Below, one piece after another: positions 24,450-34,260 of a stretch of 37,680 nt of DNA (positions are counted from its first letter, which is position 1; each line of letters starts with the position of its first letter). Origin of the DNA: Azotosporobacter soli. Lineage in GTDB: Bacteria > Bacillota > Negativicutes > SG130. Below the pieces are notes generated by a model. It saw only the letters and a list, made by a program, of their open reading frames with translations, was not told the origin of the DNA and did no database searches. Position numbers and translations under genes: made by a program. The stretch covers positions 1-37,680 of the forward strand of contig NZ_JAUAOA010000027.1 in assembly GCF_030542965.1 (NCBI RefSeq). Reading direction: 5' to 3'.

Positions 24450-26675
24450 ATGGATCAAAAGGATGAAGAATTCTTGAAAAGGCTTTTGGCCTTATTCAAG
24501 ATTGAAGCGCAGGAACATTTGAAAATCATTGCGACGGGCTTGGCTGAATTGGAATACTGTGATGCGCAGCAAGGCGGCGCGGTCGTGGAGCGGATTTATC
24601 GCGAAGCGCACAGCTTGAAAGGGGCGGCATGTTCCGTCAATTGGAGCGACATCGTCGCGCTTTGTCAGACGATGGAAGATGTTTTTTCCGCCTTGAAACG
24701 CGGCGACATTTTCTTTTCGCCGCGCATGAAGGACCGCTTGCTCGCTGCGACGGACTGGCTGGAAAATTTGATTGTCGGAGCCGCACTGACGCCGAATGCG
24801 AAGCTGCTTGGCAAAGAGCTGGTGCGCGAACTGGAGAATCTGGTCAACGGTCAGGCGGCAGACGGAGCGGAAAAAAACGCAAACGAAGGCGAAGCGGAAA
24901 AAGAGACCGCTGACAAAGAGCGGGAACTGGAAATGCAGGCAAGCGTGCTGTCGAGTGTCGCTTCTGCAGCGGTCGACGATACCGTGCGTATTTCGCTTAG
25001 CAAACTGGATGCCCTGCTTTTGCAGGTGGAAGAACTATTGGTCGTCAAGATGGCGCTGCGTCAGCGGGCAGCCGAGCTGCGTGAGATCAAGAAGCTGACC
25101 GAACTGCTGAAAAAAGAAAAGTGCGCTTTGCCGGAGCGAAAAACAGGAGAACGGGGAAGCGGCTTCTATTTGGGGCAATTGGAGAAGAAAGTGAATCAGC
25201 TCACGAAAGCCATGGAATACGACAGCCGGGGAACCGCAAGCATGGTGGACACGTTGTTAACGGATATGAAGAAGGCGCTGATGCTGACGGTCGGCTCGCA
25301 GCTCGACGGTTTTCCGCGTTTTGTGCGTGAACTGGCCAGAGAATCGGGCAAGCAGGCAGAACTGGTCATTGAAGGGCGGGAAATTGAAATCGACCGACGC
25401 GTGCTGGAAGAAATGAAGGATCCGTTGCTGCATTTAGTGCGCAACTGTATGGTGCATGGCATCGAGGAACCAAAAGTAAGGCAGCAGCGACAGAAACCGC
25501 CTTGCGGCGTCATTCAGATCGCTGTGCTGGCAAAAGATAACAAGATTGAAATTAATGTGAGCGATGACGGCGGCGGCATCGATGTGGAGAAGGTCAAAGA
25601 AACGGCAGTCGAGCGCGGCTTACTCTCGCCGAGCGAAGCCGAGTCGCTAAGCGTCGGAGACGCGTTGCAATTGATCTTTCATTCGGAAATCAGCACCGCG
25701 CCGATGGTAACCGATAATGCGGGGCGCGGTTTAGGGATGGCAATCGTGCGGGAAAAAATTGAGAAGCTGAACGGCGCGCTGCAGCTTGAAACGCAAGCGG
25801 GCAGAGGAACGACATTTCAATTGTCGATTCCAATCAGTCTGGCGATGTTGCGCGGTCTGGTAGTCAGTGAACGGCAACGCTTCTTCATTTTTCCGGCAGG
25901 AAAAGTGGCGCGGGTCGCGCGCATTCATAAAGAAGCGATACGTACGGTGGGAAATTGCGAGATGGTGTCGCTCGACGGTCGGCCCGTTGCGCTGGTTCGC
26001 CTCGCCGACGTGCTTGCCCTTGAAACACAAAAGCAGCTGCGGCAAAGCGAAGCAGACTATATCCCGGTTGTTGTCCTGCACTCCGGCGAACAGAGCCTGG
26101 CCTTCGGCGTTGATGAAGTACTGCAGGAGCAGGAGGTCTTGGCGAAGCCGCTGGGGCGTCAACTCTCACGGGTACGCAATATAGCAGGCGCGACCATTCT
26201 CGGCAACGGGAAAATCGCGCCGATTCTCCATGTACCGGATCTGATAAAATCAGCGCTGCGCAATCCGGCAGCCTGCAGCGTGCAAAACAATGCGCCGCTT
26301 AAAGCCTGCAAGGTGGTTTTAGTGGCGGATGACTCGATTACGGCGCGCATGATGCTAAAGCATGTTTTAGAAAGCGCCGGCTATGAAGTTGTCACCGCGG
26401 TCGATGGCTTGGAAGCGTTCGCTTTGCTGCAGAAGCAGGAACGCAAAATCGAACTTCTCGTATCCGATGTCAATATGCCAAAATTGGATGGTTTTTCTTT
26501 GACGGAAAAAATCAGACGTGATGAGCGTTTTGCCAAACTTCCGGTGGTGCTGGTCACTTCGTTGGAAGAGAAGAGCGACCGGGAGCGCGGCATCGATGTC
26601 GGCGCCGATGCCTATATCGTCAAGAGCAGTTTTGATCAGAATCATCTGCTGGAAGTGTTAGAACGGCTGATTTGA
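24450..26675 (+). CDS. cheA: Hybrid chemotaxis kinase CheA-REC (WspE-like)
   Basis: 741-residue kinase. The Hpt domain has phospho-His54 in REAHSLKGAACS. A charged, Glu-rich linker (about 130-165) replaces a recognisable P2 domain. The dimerisation helices (about 175-270) precede the ATPase with N-box LVRNCMVHGIEEP (Asn332) and G1 box DDGGGIDVEKV (Asp372). A CheW-like P5 region follows, then a C-terminal receiver (about 621-741) with Asp627/Asp628 and phosphoacceptor Asp673 in VSDVNMPKLDG. A CheA carrying its own receiver is the WspE/FrzE pattern; the receiver may be an output or a phosphate sink. No separate CheY is encoded in the operon. Confidence 0.94.
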   Translation: MDQKDEEFLKRLLALFKIEAQEHLKIIATGLAELEYCDAQQGGAVVERIYREAHSLKGAACSVNWSDIVALCQTMEDVFSALKRGDIFFSPRMKDRLLAATDWLENLIVGAALTPNAKLLGKELVRELENLVNGQAADGAEKNANEGEAEKETADKERELEMQASVLSSVASAAVDDTVRISLSKLDALLLQVEELLVVKMALRQRAAELREIKKLTELLKKEKCALPERKTGERGSGFYLGQLEKKVNQLTKAMEYDSRGTASMVDTLLTDMKKALMLTVGSQLDGFPRFVRELARESGKQAELVIEGREIEIDRRVLEEMKDPLLHLVRNCMVHGIEEPKVRQQRQKPPCGVIQIAVLAKDNKIEINVSDDGGGIDVEKVKETAVERGLLSPSEAESLSVGDALQLIFHSEISTAPMVTDNAGRGLGMAIVREKIEKLNGALQLETQAGRGTTFQLSIPISLAMLRGLVVSERQRFFIFPAGKVARVARIHKEAIRTVGNCEMVSLDGRPVALVRLADVLALETQKQLRQSEADYIPVVVLHSGEQSLAFGVDEVLQEQEVLAKPLGRQLSRVRNIAGATILGNGKIAPILHVPDLIKSALRNPAACSVQNNAPLKACKVVLVADDSITARMMLKHVLESAGYEVVTAVDGLEAFALLQKQERKIELLVSDVNMPKLDGFSLTEKIRRDERFAKLPVVLVTSLEEKSDRERGIDVGADAYIVKSSFDQNHLLEVLERLI

Positions 26676-26703
26676 TGCGGATGCCCATGCGGGAGGGAAC
26701 GGC

Positions 26704-27783
26704 ATGATTCGGGTATTGGTGGTGGAAGACTCCAGAGTGTCGCGTGAATGGATCATTCATGTTCTGCAGTCGGATCCGGAAATTGAAGTGATCGGTTTTG
26801 CGGAAAATGGCCGTGAAGCGGTTGAATTTGTCGCGCGCGATAAGCCGGATTTGATTACGATGGATATCTGTATGCCGGAAATGGATGGCTTCGAGGCGAC
26901 GCGCCGCATCATGGAGATGAACCCGGTACCGATTATCATGCTGACCGAGCAGCCCGAGATGCGTGAACTCGAAACTTCCTTCAGCGCGATCGATGTGGGC
27001 GCGCTGCTAGTCGTGAAGAAGCCGCCGGGATTAGGGCATCCGGAGCAGGCGCAGGCGGCGAAAGAACTGATTAGAATGGTCAAGCTGATGGCTGAGATCA
27101 GGGTGGTCAGGCGGCGCATGCGCGCGTTTGAAGAAAAAAATTCCTGCCAGCGCGAAGCGGAAAGCTGGGCAACGGAGAAATGGCAGGCGATACGCGTGCT
27201 TGGCATTGGCGCTTCGACCGGCGGACCGCCGGTCATTCAAAAAATACTGGCGGAAATGCCGTCTGATTTTCCCTTGCCGATCTTAATCGTGCAACATATG
27301 GCGCGGGGTTTTACCGAAGGTTTCGTCGAGTGGCTGGGCAAGACCGCGGCGCTGCCGGTCCAGCTTGCCGCTAACGGAGGCGATATCCGGGCGGGGCAGG
27401 TCTATGTCGCGCCGGACGGCTTGCAAATGAAGGTGGACGGCAATAATCACCTGATCTGCAGGGAGGAAATGAGCATGCATGGACTGAGTCCATCGGTCTC
27501 CTATCTCTTTCAATCGCTGGCCCTTCACTATGGAGCAGCGGCGATGGGGATATTATTGACTGGCATGGGCAAGGACGGAGCGGCTGAATTGGCCTTGATG
27601 AAGAAAGCAGGAGCGCTGACGATCGCTCAGGATCGCGAGAGCTCTATCGTATTCGGCATGCCAGGAGAAGCCGTGCGCCTGAACGGTGCGAGTTACGTTT
27701 TGCCGCCGGAGCGGATCGTGTTGTTGTTGAAAAAAATAGCTGAAGACGTGCAGCGAAAGGGAGAAGCGGCATGCAGGAGATAG
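26704..27783 (+). CDS. cheB: CheB methylesterase response regulator (WspF-like)
   Basis: 359-residue receptor demethylase. The receiver (1-125) has phosphoacceptor Asp54 in [11 protein letters not shown]. The catalytic domain (about 165-350) has the Ser-His-Asp triad: Ser171 in GASTGGPP, His198 in VQHMARG and Asp291 in GMGKDGA. It removes receptor methyl groups, opposing CheR. Its last 13 bases overlap the start of the hybrid kinase, so the two are co-translated. Confidence 0.95.
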   Translation: MIRVLVVEDSRVSREWIIHVLQSDPEIEVIGFAENGREAVEFVARDKPDLITMDICMPEMDGFEATRRIMEMNPVPIIMLTEQPEMRELETSFSAIDVGALLVVKKPPGLGHPEQAQAAKELIRMVKLMAEIRVVRRRMRAFEEKNSCQREAESWATEKWQAIRVLGIGASTGGPPVIQKILAEMPSDFPLPILIVQHMARGFTEGFVEWLGKTAALPVQLAANGGDIRAGQVYVAPDGLQMKVDGNNHLICREEMSMHGLSPSVSYLFQSLALHYGAAAMGILLTGMGKDGAAELALMKKAGALTIAQDRESSIVFGMPGEAVRLNGASYVLPPERIVLLLKKIAEDVQRKGEAACRR

Positions 27784-30743
27784 GACGGCAGACGGTAAAA
27801 ATTCTCGTCGTGGAAGACAGTCCAACCCAGGCAGAACAGTTAAAATACTTTCTCGAAAAGGAAGGCTTTGCGGTGACGGTCGCGCCGGACGGCCTTTCGG
27901 CGCTGCAAATGCTTGCGCAGTGTTGCCCGGATGTCATTATCAGCGATGTTGTGATGCCGGAAATGGACGGTTATGCGCTTTGCAAGCGCTTGCGCGAATC
28001 AGAAGCGTGGCAGGAAGTGCCGGTCATTCTGCTGACAAGCCTGTCTGATCCGATCGATGTGATCAAGGGACTTGACGCCGGCGCGAATAATTTCATCACC
28101 AAACCGTATGCCGGGCAATACTTGGTCTCGCGCATTCGCTATTTGCTGGTGAACAAGGAACTGCGGCGCGCGTCTTCCGAGAGCGACGAGATCACGATCT
28201 TTTTCGCCGAACAAACATTCCATGTCTCGGCCGGGCGTCTACAGATCCTTGATTTACTGCTCTCCACTTATGAAAATGCGTACAACCAAAACAGCGAGCT
28301 GCGCCGCGCAAGGCAGGAACTGGTAGAGATGAACGAAGGCCTGGAAGAGATCGTGCAAAAACGAACCGAAGAACTGTTGGTTGTAAACCGACGTCTCCAA
28401 GTGGAACTGGCGGAGCGCAAACAAGCCGAAGAGGAAATACGGCAGCTGAACAGCAGTCTGGAGACGCGTGTGAGCGAACGGACGCAGGAATTGGAACGGG
28501 TGAATGCGGAACTGACCAACGCTAAGGAAATTGCCGAGGCGGCCAGCAAGGCAAAAGGCAGCTTTGTCGCCAACATGAGCCATGAGATCCGAACGCCGAT
28601 GAATGCGATCGTCGGAATGAGCAAAATGCTGGCGGACAGCCCGCTCGACGACAAGCAACGCGGTTGGCTGAAGAAAATGGATATGGCGACGCAGATGCTG
28701 CTTGGCGTCATCAATGACATCCTCGATTTTTCCAAGATTGAAGCCGGAAAACTGGAGATCGAATGGATCGAATTCGATTTGGAAAGCCTGGTTCGTACCG
28801 CGGTGGGCATGCATGGCGTCAAGGCGGCGGAAAAAGGGTTGGAACTCAACGTCCGTATGCCGGACGATTTGCCGCCGTGCATGAATGGAGATCCGCTGCG
28901 CTTAAGCCAGATTGTGCATAATTTGCTTAGCAACGCGATCAAGTTCACGCAGCGCGGTGAAGTGACGCTGCAGATCGAAGAACTCAAACAAATACGTGAG
29001 ACGCTCATCCTGCAATTGACGGTAGAGGACAGCGGCATCGGCATGAGCGAAGAGCAGCAGGAGGGGCTGTTTCGGGCGTTCAATCAGGCGGACAGTTCTA
29101 CGACGCGCAAGTATGGCGGCACGGGCTTGGGCCTGGCGATCTGCAGGCAGTTGTGCGAGCTGATGGGCGGCAGTATCCGCGTGGAAAGCGAAGCGGGCGT
29201 CGGCAGCCGTTTTATCGTGGTCCTGCCTTTCAATATCGCGGCGGAGCGCGGCCGTCAACCACGTTGGCTGACGGCGGAGGAATTGCGCGGCAAACGGATT
29301 TTGCTGGCGGAAGACAATAGCGCGGCGCGGCAAATCGTCGCGAATATGCTGACCGCGATGCAATTTAGCGCCAGTGCGGTAGATGGAGGAACGGCCGCCT
29401 TGAAAAAACTGCGCGAAGCAAAAGAGTCCGGCGAGAGATTCGATTTGATCATCCTCGATCGGTCGATGCCGGATATGGACGGCATTGCGACTGCGAGGGC
29501 CATTCGGGAAGAAGAGCTGTCGGATGCACCAAAGCTGCTCTTAGTCACGGCGTGCGAAGCGGAAACGGCGCCGCAGCAAGGCGGTGAAAATGATCTGGCC
29601 GGGTCGTTGACAAAACCGGTCCAACCTTCGGAATTGTTCGAGGCGATCCTCGATTGCTTCGGCAAACGGCGCAGCGCAAAACGGCAGCTGAAAGAGCGGA
29701 TCACGTTTGCCGGTACGCGGATCTTACTGGTCGAAGATAACGAGATCAATCAGGAAATCGCACTGGAACTGCTGCGCAAACTGGAGATCGAAGTGGAAGT
29801 TGCCTGCAACGGAGAAGAGGCAGTCGAACTGGTTCAACGCGGCGGCTTTGCGATGGTGCTGATGGATATCCAGATGCCGGTGCTCGACGGAATTGAGGCG
29901 ACGAAGCGGATTCGGGCCTTGCAAGATCCGGCGCTGAAAGAATTGCCGATTGTTGCGATGACGGCGCATGCAATGAAAGGCGATCGGGAGAAAAGTCTCG
30001 CGGCCGGCATGAATGACCATTTGACGAAGCCGATCAATCAGGACGCGTTGGAAAAGGTGTTGGAGCAGTGGCTGACGCAGTATGCGACAACGCTGGCGGC
30101 GCCGGAAGAGAGCGGCAAGGGAGAACGTGTCCGAGGCATCGACGGGATTGATGCGGCAGCGACCTTGCAATTGCTCGACGGCAATGAAAGCATGTATATA
30201 CGGCTTTTGCAAAAATATCTTGAACAATACAACGAAACGGCGAATCAGCTGCGCGCTGCTTTGGAGAATGCAGATTGGCAGCTTGCCGTGCATTTGGTGC
30301 ATAGCGTCAGGGGCGTTTCCGGCAATCTGGGCGCAACGCGCGTGCAAAAGGCGGCCGCTGAACTGGAAACGGCGCTCAATCGGCAAACGGATTATCAGGA
30401 CGCGCTGGGGAGTTTTATTCAGGAGCAAGAGTGTTTGAAAACGGCGCTGCGCGATTTTTTTGCGCAACAGGAAGAAAGCCAGCCGCTTGCCTCGCCGGTC
30501 GGTGACCAGGCGGAACTTAGCTTGCTGCTTAAAGAACTCGAACCTTTCTTGCAGCGGCGTCAGCCTAAACCCTGCCGGGAACTGATCGAAAAGCTAAAGG
30601 CAAAGCGCTGGCCGCAGTCGGCGCAGCGCGAAATCGAAGAACTCGGCGAAGAAGCGGAGCATTATCGCTTTGCGGAAGCGCTGCGCCATTTACGCCGCGC
30701 GAGCGAATTGTTGGCGGATTGCACGGGGGAAGCGGGGGATTGA
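27771..30743 (+). CDS. Hybrid histidine kinase REC-HisKA-HATPase-REC-REC-Hpt
   Basis: 990-residue cytoplasmic multi-step phosphorelay protein with no membrane segments. An N-terminal receiver has Asp59 ([11 protein letters not shown]). A coiled coil (about 175-260) leads to HisKA with His271 ([12 protein letters not shown]) and an HATPase with the GTGLGLAI box. Receiver 2 has Asp563 ([10 protein letters not shown]) and receiver 3 has Asp699 ([10 protein letters not shown]). The Hpt domain has His844 in [14 protein letters not shown]. The N-terminal receiver could be phosphorylated by the operon's CheA, making this a second kinase layer feeding the Hpt and then the next gene's receiver. It ends 1 bp before the next start. 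Confidence 0.93.
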   Translation: MQEIGRQTVKILVVEDSPTQAEQLKYFLEKEGFAVTVAPDGLSALQMLAQCCPDVIISDVVMPEMDGYALCKRLRESEAWQEVPVILLTSLSDPIDVIKGLDAGANNFITKPYAGQYLVSRIRYLLVNKELRRASSESDEITIFFAEQTFHVSAGRLQILDLLLSTYENAYNQNSELRRARQELVEMNEGLEEIVQKRTEELLVVNRRLQVELAERKQAEEEIRQLNSSLETRVSERTQELERVNAELTNAKEIAEAASKAKGSFVANMSHEIRTPMNAIVGMSKMLADSPLDDKQRGWLKKMDMATQMLLGVINDILDFSKIEAGKLEIEWIEFDLESLVRTAVGMHGVKAAEKGLELNVRMPDDLPPCMNGDPLRLSQIVHNLLSNAIKFTQRGEVTLQIEELKQIRETLILQLTVEDSGIGMSEEQQEGLFRAFNQADSSTTRKYGGTGLGLAICRQLCELMGGSIRVESEAGVGSRFIVVLPFNIAAERGRQPRWLTAEELRGKRILLAEDNSAARQIVANMLTAMQFSASAVDGGTAALKKLREAKESGERFDLIILDRSMPDMDGIATARAIREEELSDAPKLLLVTACEAETAPQQGGENDLAGSLTKPVQPSELFEAILDCFGKRRSAKRQLKERITFAGTRILLVEDNEINQEIALELLRKLEIEVEVACNGEEAVELVQRGGFAMVLMDIQMPVLDGIEATKRIRALQDPALKELPIVAMTAHAMKGDREKSLAAGMNDHLTKPINQDALEKVLEQWLTQYATTLAAPEESGKGERVRGIDGIDAAATLQLLDGNESMYIRLLQKYLEQYNETANQLRAALENADWQLAVHLVHSVRGVSGNLGATRVQKAAAELETALNRQTDYQDALGSFIQEQECLKTALRDFFAQQEESQPLASPVGDQAELSLLLKELEPFLQRRQPKPCRELIEKLKAKRWPQSAQREIEELGEEAEHYRFAEALRHLRRASELLADCTGEAGD

Positions 30744-30744
30744 A

Positions 30745-31803
30745 ATGGAAATGAGAAAACGGTCGCAAATCTTGATTGTGGAAGACTCGGAAGTGAACGT
30801 CGATATTTTGGTCGAGGCGCTGGGGGATGACTATGAGATCAGCGTCGCGTTGGATGGAGAAACGGCACTGCTGGCAGTGGGTGAGGCACAGCCGGATTTG
30901 ATTCTGCTCGATATCGTCATGCCCGGACTCAGCGGCTACGAAGTCTGCCAGCGTTTGAAGAAAAATAAGGACTTCCGCCATATTCCGATCATCTTTCTGA
31001 CCTCGCTCACCGACGAAGCGGATGAGGCGAAGGGGCTGAGCCTTGGCGCGGTAGACTACATCATAAAACCTTATAATCTGGCGATGGTCAAGGCGCGCGT
31101 TCGCAATCATCTGGAATTGAAACGTTATCACGATTCGCTGGAAGAGCTGGTTGCCTTGCGAACCGGTGAACTGGAAGCGACGAAGAGAGCGATCATTGGT
31201 TGTATGGCGGTGCTCGGCGAGTTTCGGGATACGGAAACCGGCGCGCACACGCAGCGCACGCAGGAATATGTCAGCGTTTTGCTGACCGTGCTTGATAATG
31301 AAGAAGCGAAGATGTCGGTCGAGCGCAAGCAGCTGCTTTGCCAGTCAGCGGTGCTGCATGACATCGGTAAGATTGCCGTGCCGGATGCGATCCTGCAAAA
31401 ACCGGGCCCTCTGACGGCCGAAGAATTCGAAGAAATGAAAAAGCATACTTTGGTGGGCGGATTGATCATCCGGCGCGCGGAACAGGCGATCGGGCACAAC
31501 TCCTTTCTCGGCTTGGTCGGAGAGATCGCGGAATTTCATCATGAAAAATGGGATGGCAGCGGTTATCCGCATGGCCTTAAAGGGAAAGAAATCCCTTTCG
31601 GCGCGCGTTTGATGGCGTTGGCGGACATCTATGACGCATTGATCAGTGTGCGTCCGTACAAGAAAGGCTTTTCGCATGAAGAAGCGCTGCAGATCATTTT
31701 AGACGGCGACGGGCGGACGAAACCGGAACACTTCGACCCGGAAATTCTTGCTGCGTTTGCAAAGGTGCATGAATCGTTCCGGAACATTGGGCAGGGGCAG
31801 TGA
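30745..31803 (+). CDS. REC-HD-GYP response regulator (predicted c-di-GMP phosphodiesterase)
   Basis: 352-residue response regulator. The receiver (1-125) has phosphoacceptor Asp56 (LLDIVMPGLSG). A helical linker (126-150) leads to the HD-GYP domain. That domain has His205-Asp206 in LHDIGKIAVPD, HHEKWDGSGYPHGLKG with Gly273-Tyr274-Pro275, and ADIYDALISVRPYK. All signature residues are intact, so cyclic-di-GMP hydrolysis is predicted. In the Wsp locus this last position is held by the diguanylate cyclase WspR; here the output would have the opposite sign. ATG 30745 follows CGGGGGATTGAA and is 1 bp after the kinase stop. Confidence 0.93.
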   Translation: MEMRKRSQILIVEDSEVNVDILVEALGDDYEISVALDGETALLAVGEAQPDLILLDIVMPGLSGYEVCQRLKKNKDFRHIPIIFLTSLTDEADEAKGLSLGAVDYIIKPYNLAMVKARVRNHLELKRYHDSLEELVALRTGELEATKRAIIGCMAVLGEFRDTETGAHTQRTQEYVSVLLTVLDNEEAKMSVERKQLLCQSAVLHDIGKIAVPDAILQKPGPLTAEEFEEMKKHTLVGGLIIRRAEQAIGHNSFLGLVGEIAEFHHEKWDGSGYPHGLKGKEIPFGARLMALADIYDALISVRPYKKGFSHEEALQIILDGDGRTKPEHFDPEILAAFAKVHESFRNIGQGQ

Positions 31804-31860
31804 AGCGTGCGGTTCTGAGCTGAGTCTTGCGTGCAGAAAAAGGATGATGTAGGTAAACAG

Positions 31861-31889
31861 TTGACGTATGCTGGACATCTTGCTACAAT
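31861..31889 (+). promoter_or_regulatory. Promoter of the cobalamin riboswitch transcript
   Basis: TTGACG (31861-31866), 17-bp spacer, TACAAT (31884-31889): five of six matches in each element. Transcription would start near 31896, just before the riboswitch. Confidence 0.75.
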
Positions 31890-31907
31890 AACGATAAATA
31901 AATAGAG

Positions 31908-32074
31908 TATACGGTCAAGGTGCCGCCTTCGGGCGGAGAATAGGGAAGTCTGAGCAGAGACAGTTGTCATGCGTAGGCGCGGGCCCACCACTGTACCGCA
32001 AGAGCCCTTGCAATGCCACTCGAAAGGGGAAGGCGCAAGACGGCGATGAAGCGGGAGCCAGGAGACCTGCCTTG
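31908..32074 (+). promoter_or_regulatory. Cobalamin (B12) riboswitch
   Basis: The 397-bp leader before the CobT-like gene contains an adenosylcobalamin-type aptamer. Visible features are GGTGCC followed by a GC hairpin (31920-31936), GGGAAGTC, the conserved GCCACTC...GGGGAAGGCGC core, and the B12 box AGCCAGGAGACCTGCC (32057-32072). Binding of a cobamide should favour the downstream terminator and switch off the gene. This shows that the following gene belongs to cobamide metabolism. Confidence 0.92.
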
Positions 32075-32098
32075 TTTGTTTATTTACCCTTCGTGGAA

Positions 32099-32147
32099 TA
32101 AGAAGGCTTTTTTGGCATGACGTCCAAAAAAGTCTTTTCTTTTTTTC
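32099..32147 (+). terminator. Riboswitch expression platform (intrinsic terminator)
   Basis: AGAAGGCTTTTTTGG (32101-32115) pairs with CCAAAAAAGTCTTTTCT (32124-32140) across an 8-nt loop, followed by seven T. It lies between the aptamer and the start codon (32201), as expected for transcriptional control. Confidence 0.85.
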
Positions 32148-32200
32148 GACTGCGCCTGACGAATAGCACTATTCTTATTGATGATTTTGGAGGTTGCGTT

Positions 32201-34126
32201 ATGAAAATATTAGAAGAAGCATTGGCGAGAATCGTTGCACCGGATGAGGCGATAAAAGAATGCGTCCGAGAAAAACTGGCGCAAGCAATTCGTGCGCCGG
32301 AGCGTTTAGGACGTTTAGGTGCGATGCTCGAACAATACGCCGCAGTAACAGGAAGCGCTGCACCCCAAGCGCCGAAAAACTGCATGGTGATCGCGTCGGC
32401 CGATCATGGCGTCGCAAAGCGCGGCATCAGCGCGTATCCGATTGAGACGACAATGGGGATGACGGAAAATTATCTGGTGTCAAAAGGGGCCAGCGCAAAT
32501 GCATTCGCTAATTTTTGCGGCGCCGACATGGTCGTAATGGACATGGGTGTGGCCGGCGACTTATCCCATGTGCCGGGCCTTTTGCAGCGAAAAATAGCGT
32601 ACGGTACGCAGGATTTCAGTGAAGGAGCGGCGATGACGAAAGAGCAGGCCGTTCAGGCTCTGGAAAGCGGAATTGCGCTCGTCAATGAACAGGCGGCAAA
32701 AGGCTACCGCTGCTTCAGCCTCGGAGAAATGGGGATCGGCAATACAACGTGCAGTGCGACGATTGTGGCGGCTTTTCTCGCGCTTGCGCCGGAAATCGTT
32801 ACCGGACGGGGCACCGGCATTTCCGACAGCCGTCTGCAGGTGAAAATGGAACTGGTTCGGCGTGCGCTGATGGTGAACAACCCCGATCCGACGGACGGAC
32901 TCGATGTCTTGGCTAAAGTAGGCGGTTTTGAAATCGGCGCGCTGGCCGGCGTCGTGCTGGGCTGCGCGGCCAACCGGTGCGCCGTCGTGCTCGACGGACT
33001 CAATACCACGGCGGCTGCGCTGATTGCACAGGCCATACATCCGCTCGCGAAAGAGTACATGTTTGCCTCGCACCTTTCGGGCGAGCCGGCGCATCGCATC
33101 GCACTGCGCCATTTGGGTCTCGATGCCTGCGTCGATATGGGCGTGAGGCTCGGCGAAGCGATCGGCGCGTCGATCGTCATGGATATGATCAAACTGTCGG
33201 TTTCGTTATTGGAAAAAGCGCCGTTAAGCTCCCTGCCGGAGGAAAACGAAACGCAAAGAAGCAAGCGTTCTTTGGCGGAACGGATCGCGCAAATCGAAGC
33301 GCTGGATGAAGCGGCGATGCAGGCGTGCCAACTGCGCCTGGACAATCTGACGAAACCGCTGGCCAGTCTGCATCACTTTGAACATATCGCACTGCAATTG
33401 GCAGGCGTGACCGCTCAGCCAAGGCCGCGAAATCTGAAAAAAAGCGTAGTGCTGCTCTGCGAAGCGGATAGCGTAGAGGAAGATGTGGTGATTGCGCGCC
33501 GTTTTGCGCAGCATGCCGGGGCGGAGCTTATCGTCGCGGCAGCGAAGGAGCAAAGCCTTGCGTCGCAAGAGACCATCGCGGCGCTTCACGCCGGGATCGA
33601 TCTGGCCGAAAGTCTGGCGGATAACGGGCAACGCATCATCGGTCTTGGCGCGCTGACGAAAGACTACAGAACGGCAGAAGAGGTCATTGCCCACAGCAAG
33701 AGTGAAACGTCGGATGCGCTTACGTTGCTTTATGAACACGCTGGCGGACAGATTGCCGCTTTGGTCGGCGTGATCATCGGCGCCGCCGCCAGCCGTTCCG
33801 TCGTCATCATCGACGATCTCGTCACCGCGGCCGCCGCGCTGCTCGCGCTCAAACTGGCGCCGCAAAGCAAAGCGTATTTGATGGCGTCTCATCTTTCGCC
33901 GCACGGCGCGCACGGCGAAGCGCTGATGCAGCTCGGTCTGCCGGCGTATCTGAAACTTGACCTGCGCTTTCAGGGCGGCTGCGGCGCTGCGCTGGGCATG
34001 GCGCTACTCGATGCGTCGCTGCATATGTTAAACGATATGAAAACGTTCGGCGATGCGCAGGTCGCCGTTGCCGAAGACGGCCCCGGCGCGCTGAAGCAAA
34101 ACCTGGCCGTTAAGGAAAATAGCTAA
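32201..34126 (+). CDS. Fused tandem CobT-like phosphoribosyltransferase (ArsAB-like fusion)
   Basis: 641-residue protein, nearly twice the roughly 350 of CobT, which transfers phosphoribose from nicotinate mononucleotide to the cobamide lower-ligand base. Residues 1-350 form a complete CobT domain: ADHGVAKRGISAYP, GEMGIGNTT with Glu176, and RLGEAIGAS with Glu319 at the catalytic-base position. Residues about 365-641 are a second, degenerate CobT domain aligning with LTKPLASL, GGQIAALVGVIIGAA and KAYLMASHLS. There GEMGIGNTT has become GALTKDYRT and the catalytic Glu is Gly592. One active plus one inactive subunit recalls the Sporomusa ArsAB heterodimer, which activates phenolics. ATG 32201 follows GGAGGTTGCGTT. 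Regulated by the upstream riboswitch. The base specificity is inferred. Confidence 0.9.
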   Translation: MKILEEALARIVAPDEAIKECVREKLAQAIRAPERLGRLGAMLEQYAAVTGSAAPQAPKNCMVIASADHGVAKRGISAYPIETTMGMTENYLVSKGASANAFANFCGADMVVMDMGVAGDLSHVPGLLQRKIAYGTQDFSEGAAMTKEQAVQALESGIALVNEQAAKGYRCFSLGEMGIGNTTCSATIVAAFLALAPEIVTGRGTGISDSRLQVKMELVRRALMVNNPDPTDGLDVLAKVGGFEIGALAGVVLGCAANRCAVVLDGLNTTAAALIAQAIHPLAKEYMFASHLSGEPAHRIALRHLGLDACVDMGVRLGEAIGASIVMDMIKLSVSLLEKAPLSSLPEENETQRSKRSLAERIAQIEALDEAAMQACQLRLDNLTKPLASLHHFEHIALQLAGVTAQPRPRNLKKSVVLLCEADSVEEDVVIARRFAQHAGAELIVAAAKEQSLASQETIAALHAGIDLAESLADNGQRIIGLGALTKDYRTAEEVIAHSKSETSDALTLLYEHAGGQIAALVGVIIGAAASRSVVIIDDLVTAAAALLALKLAPQSKAYLMASHLSPHGAHGEALMQLGLPAYLKLDLRFQGGCGAALGMALLDASLHMLNDMKTFGDAQVAVAEDGPGALKQNLAVKENS

Positions 34127-34137
34127 AAAACCAAGGG

Positions 34138-34182
34138 AAAACCCGCAGCAAAAGGATTTGATCCGCCTGCTGCGGGTTTTTG
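34138..34182 (+). terminator. Terminator after the CobT-like gene
   Basis: AAAACCCGCAGCA (34138-34150) pairs with TGCTGCGGGTTTT (34168-34180), followed by T. It makes the CobT-like gene a single-gene riboswitch unit. Confidence 0.85.
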
Positions 34183-34260
34183 ACGATAAACGTATTTTGC
34201 AAAAGCAGGAGCCGGACGGCGCTGTGCGGAATCAGGTAAGGGAAGAAAGGCGGGATGAAC

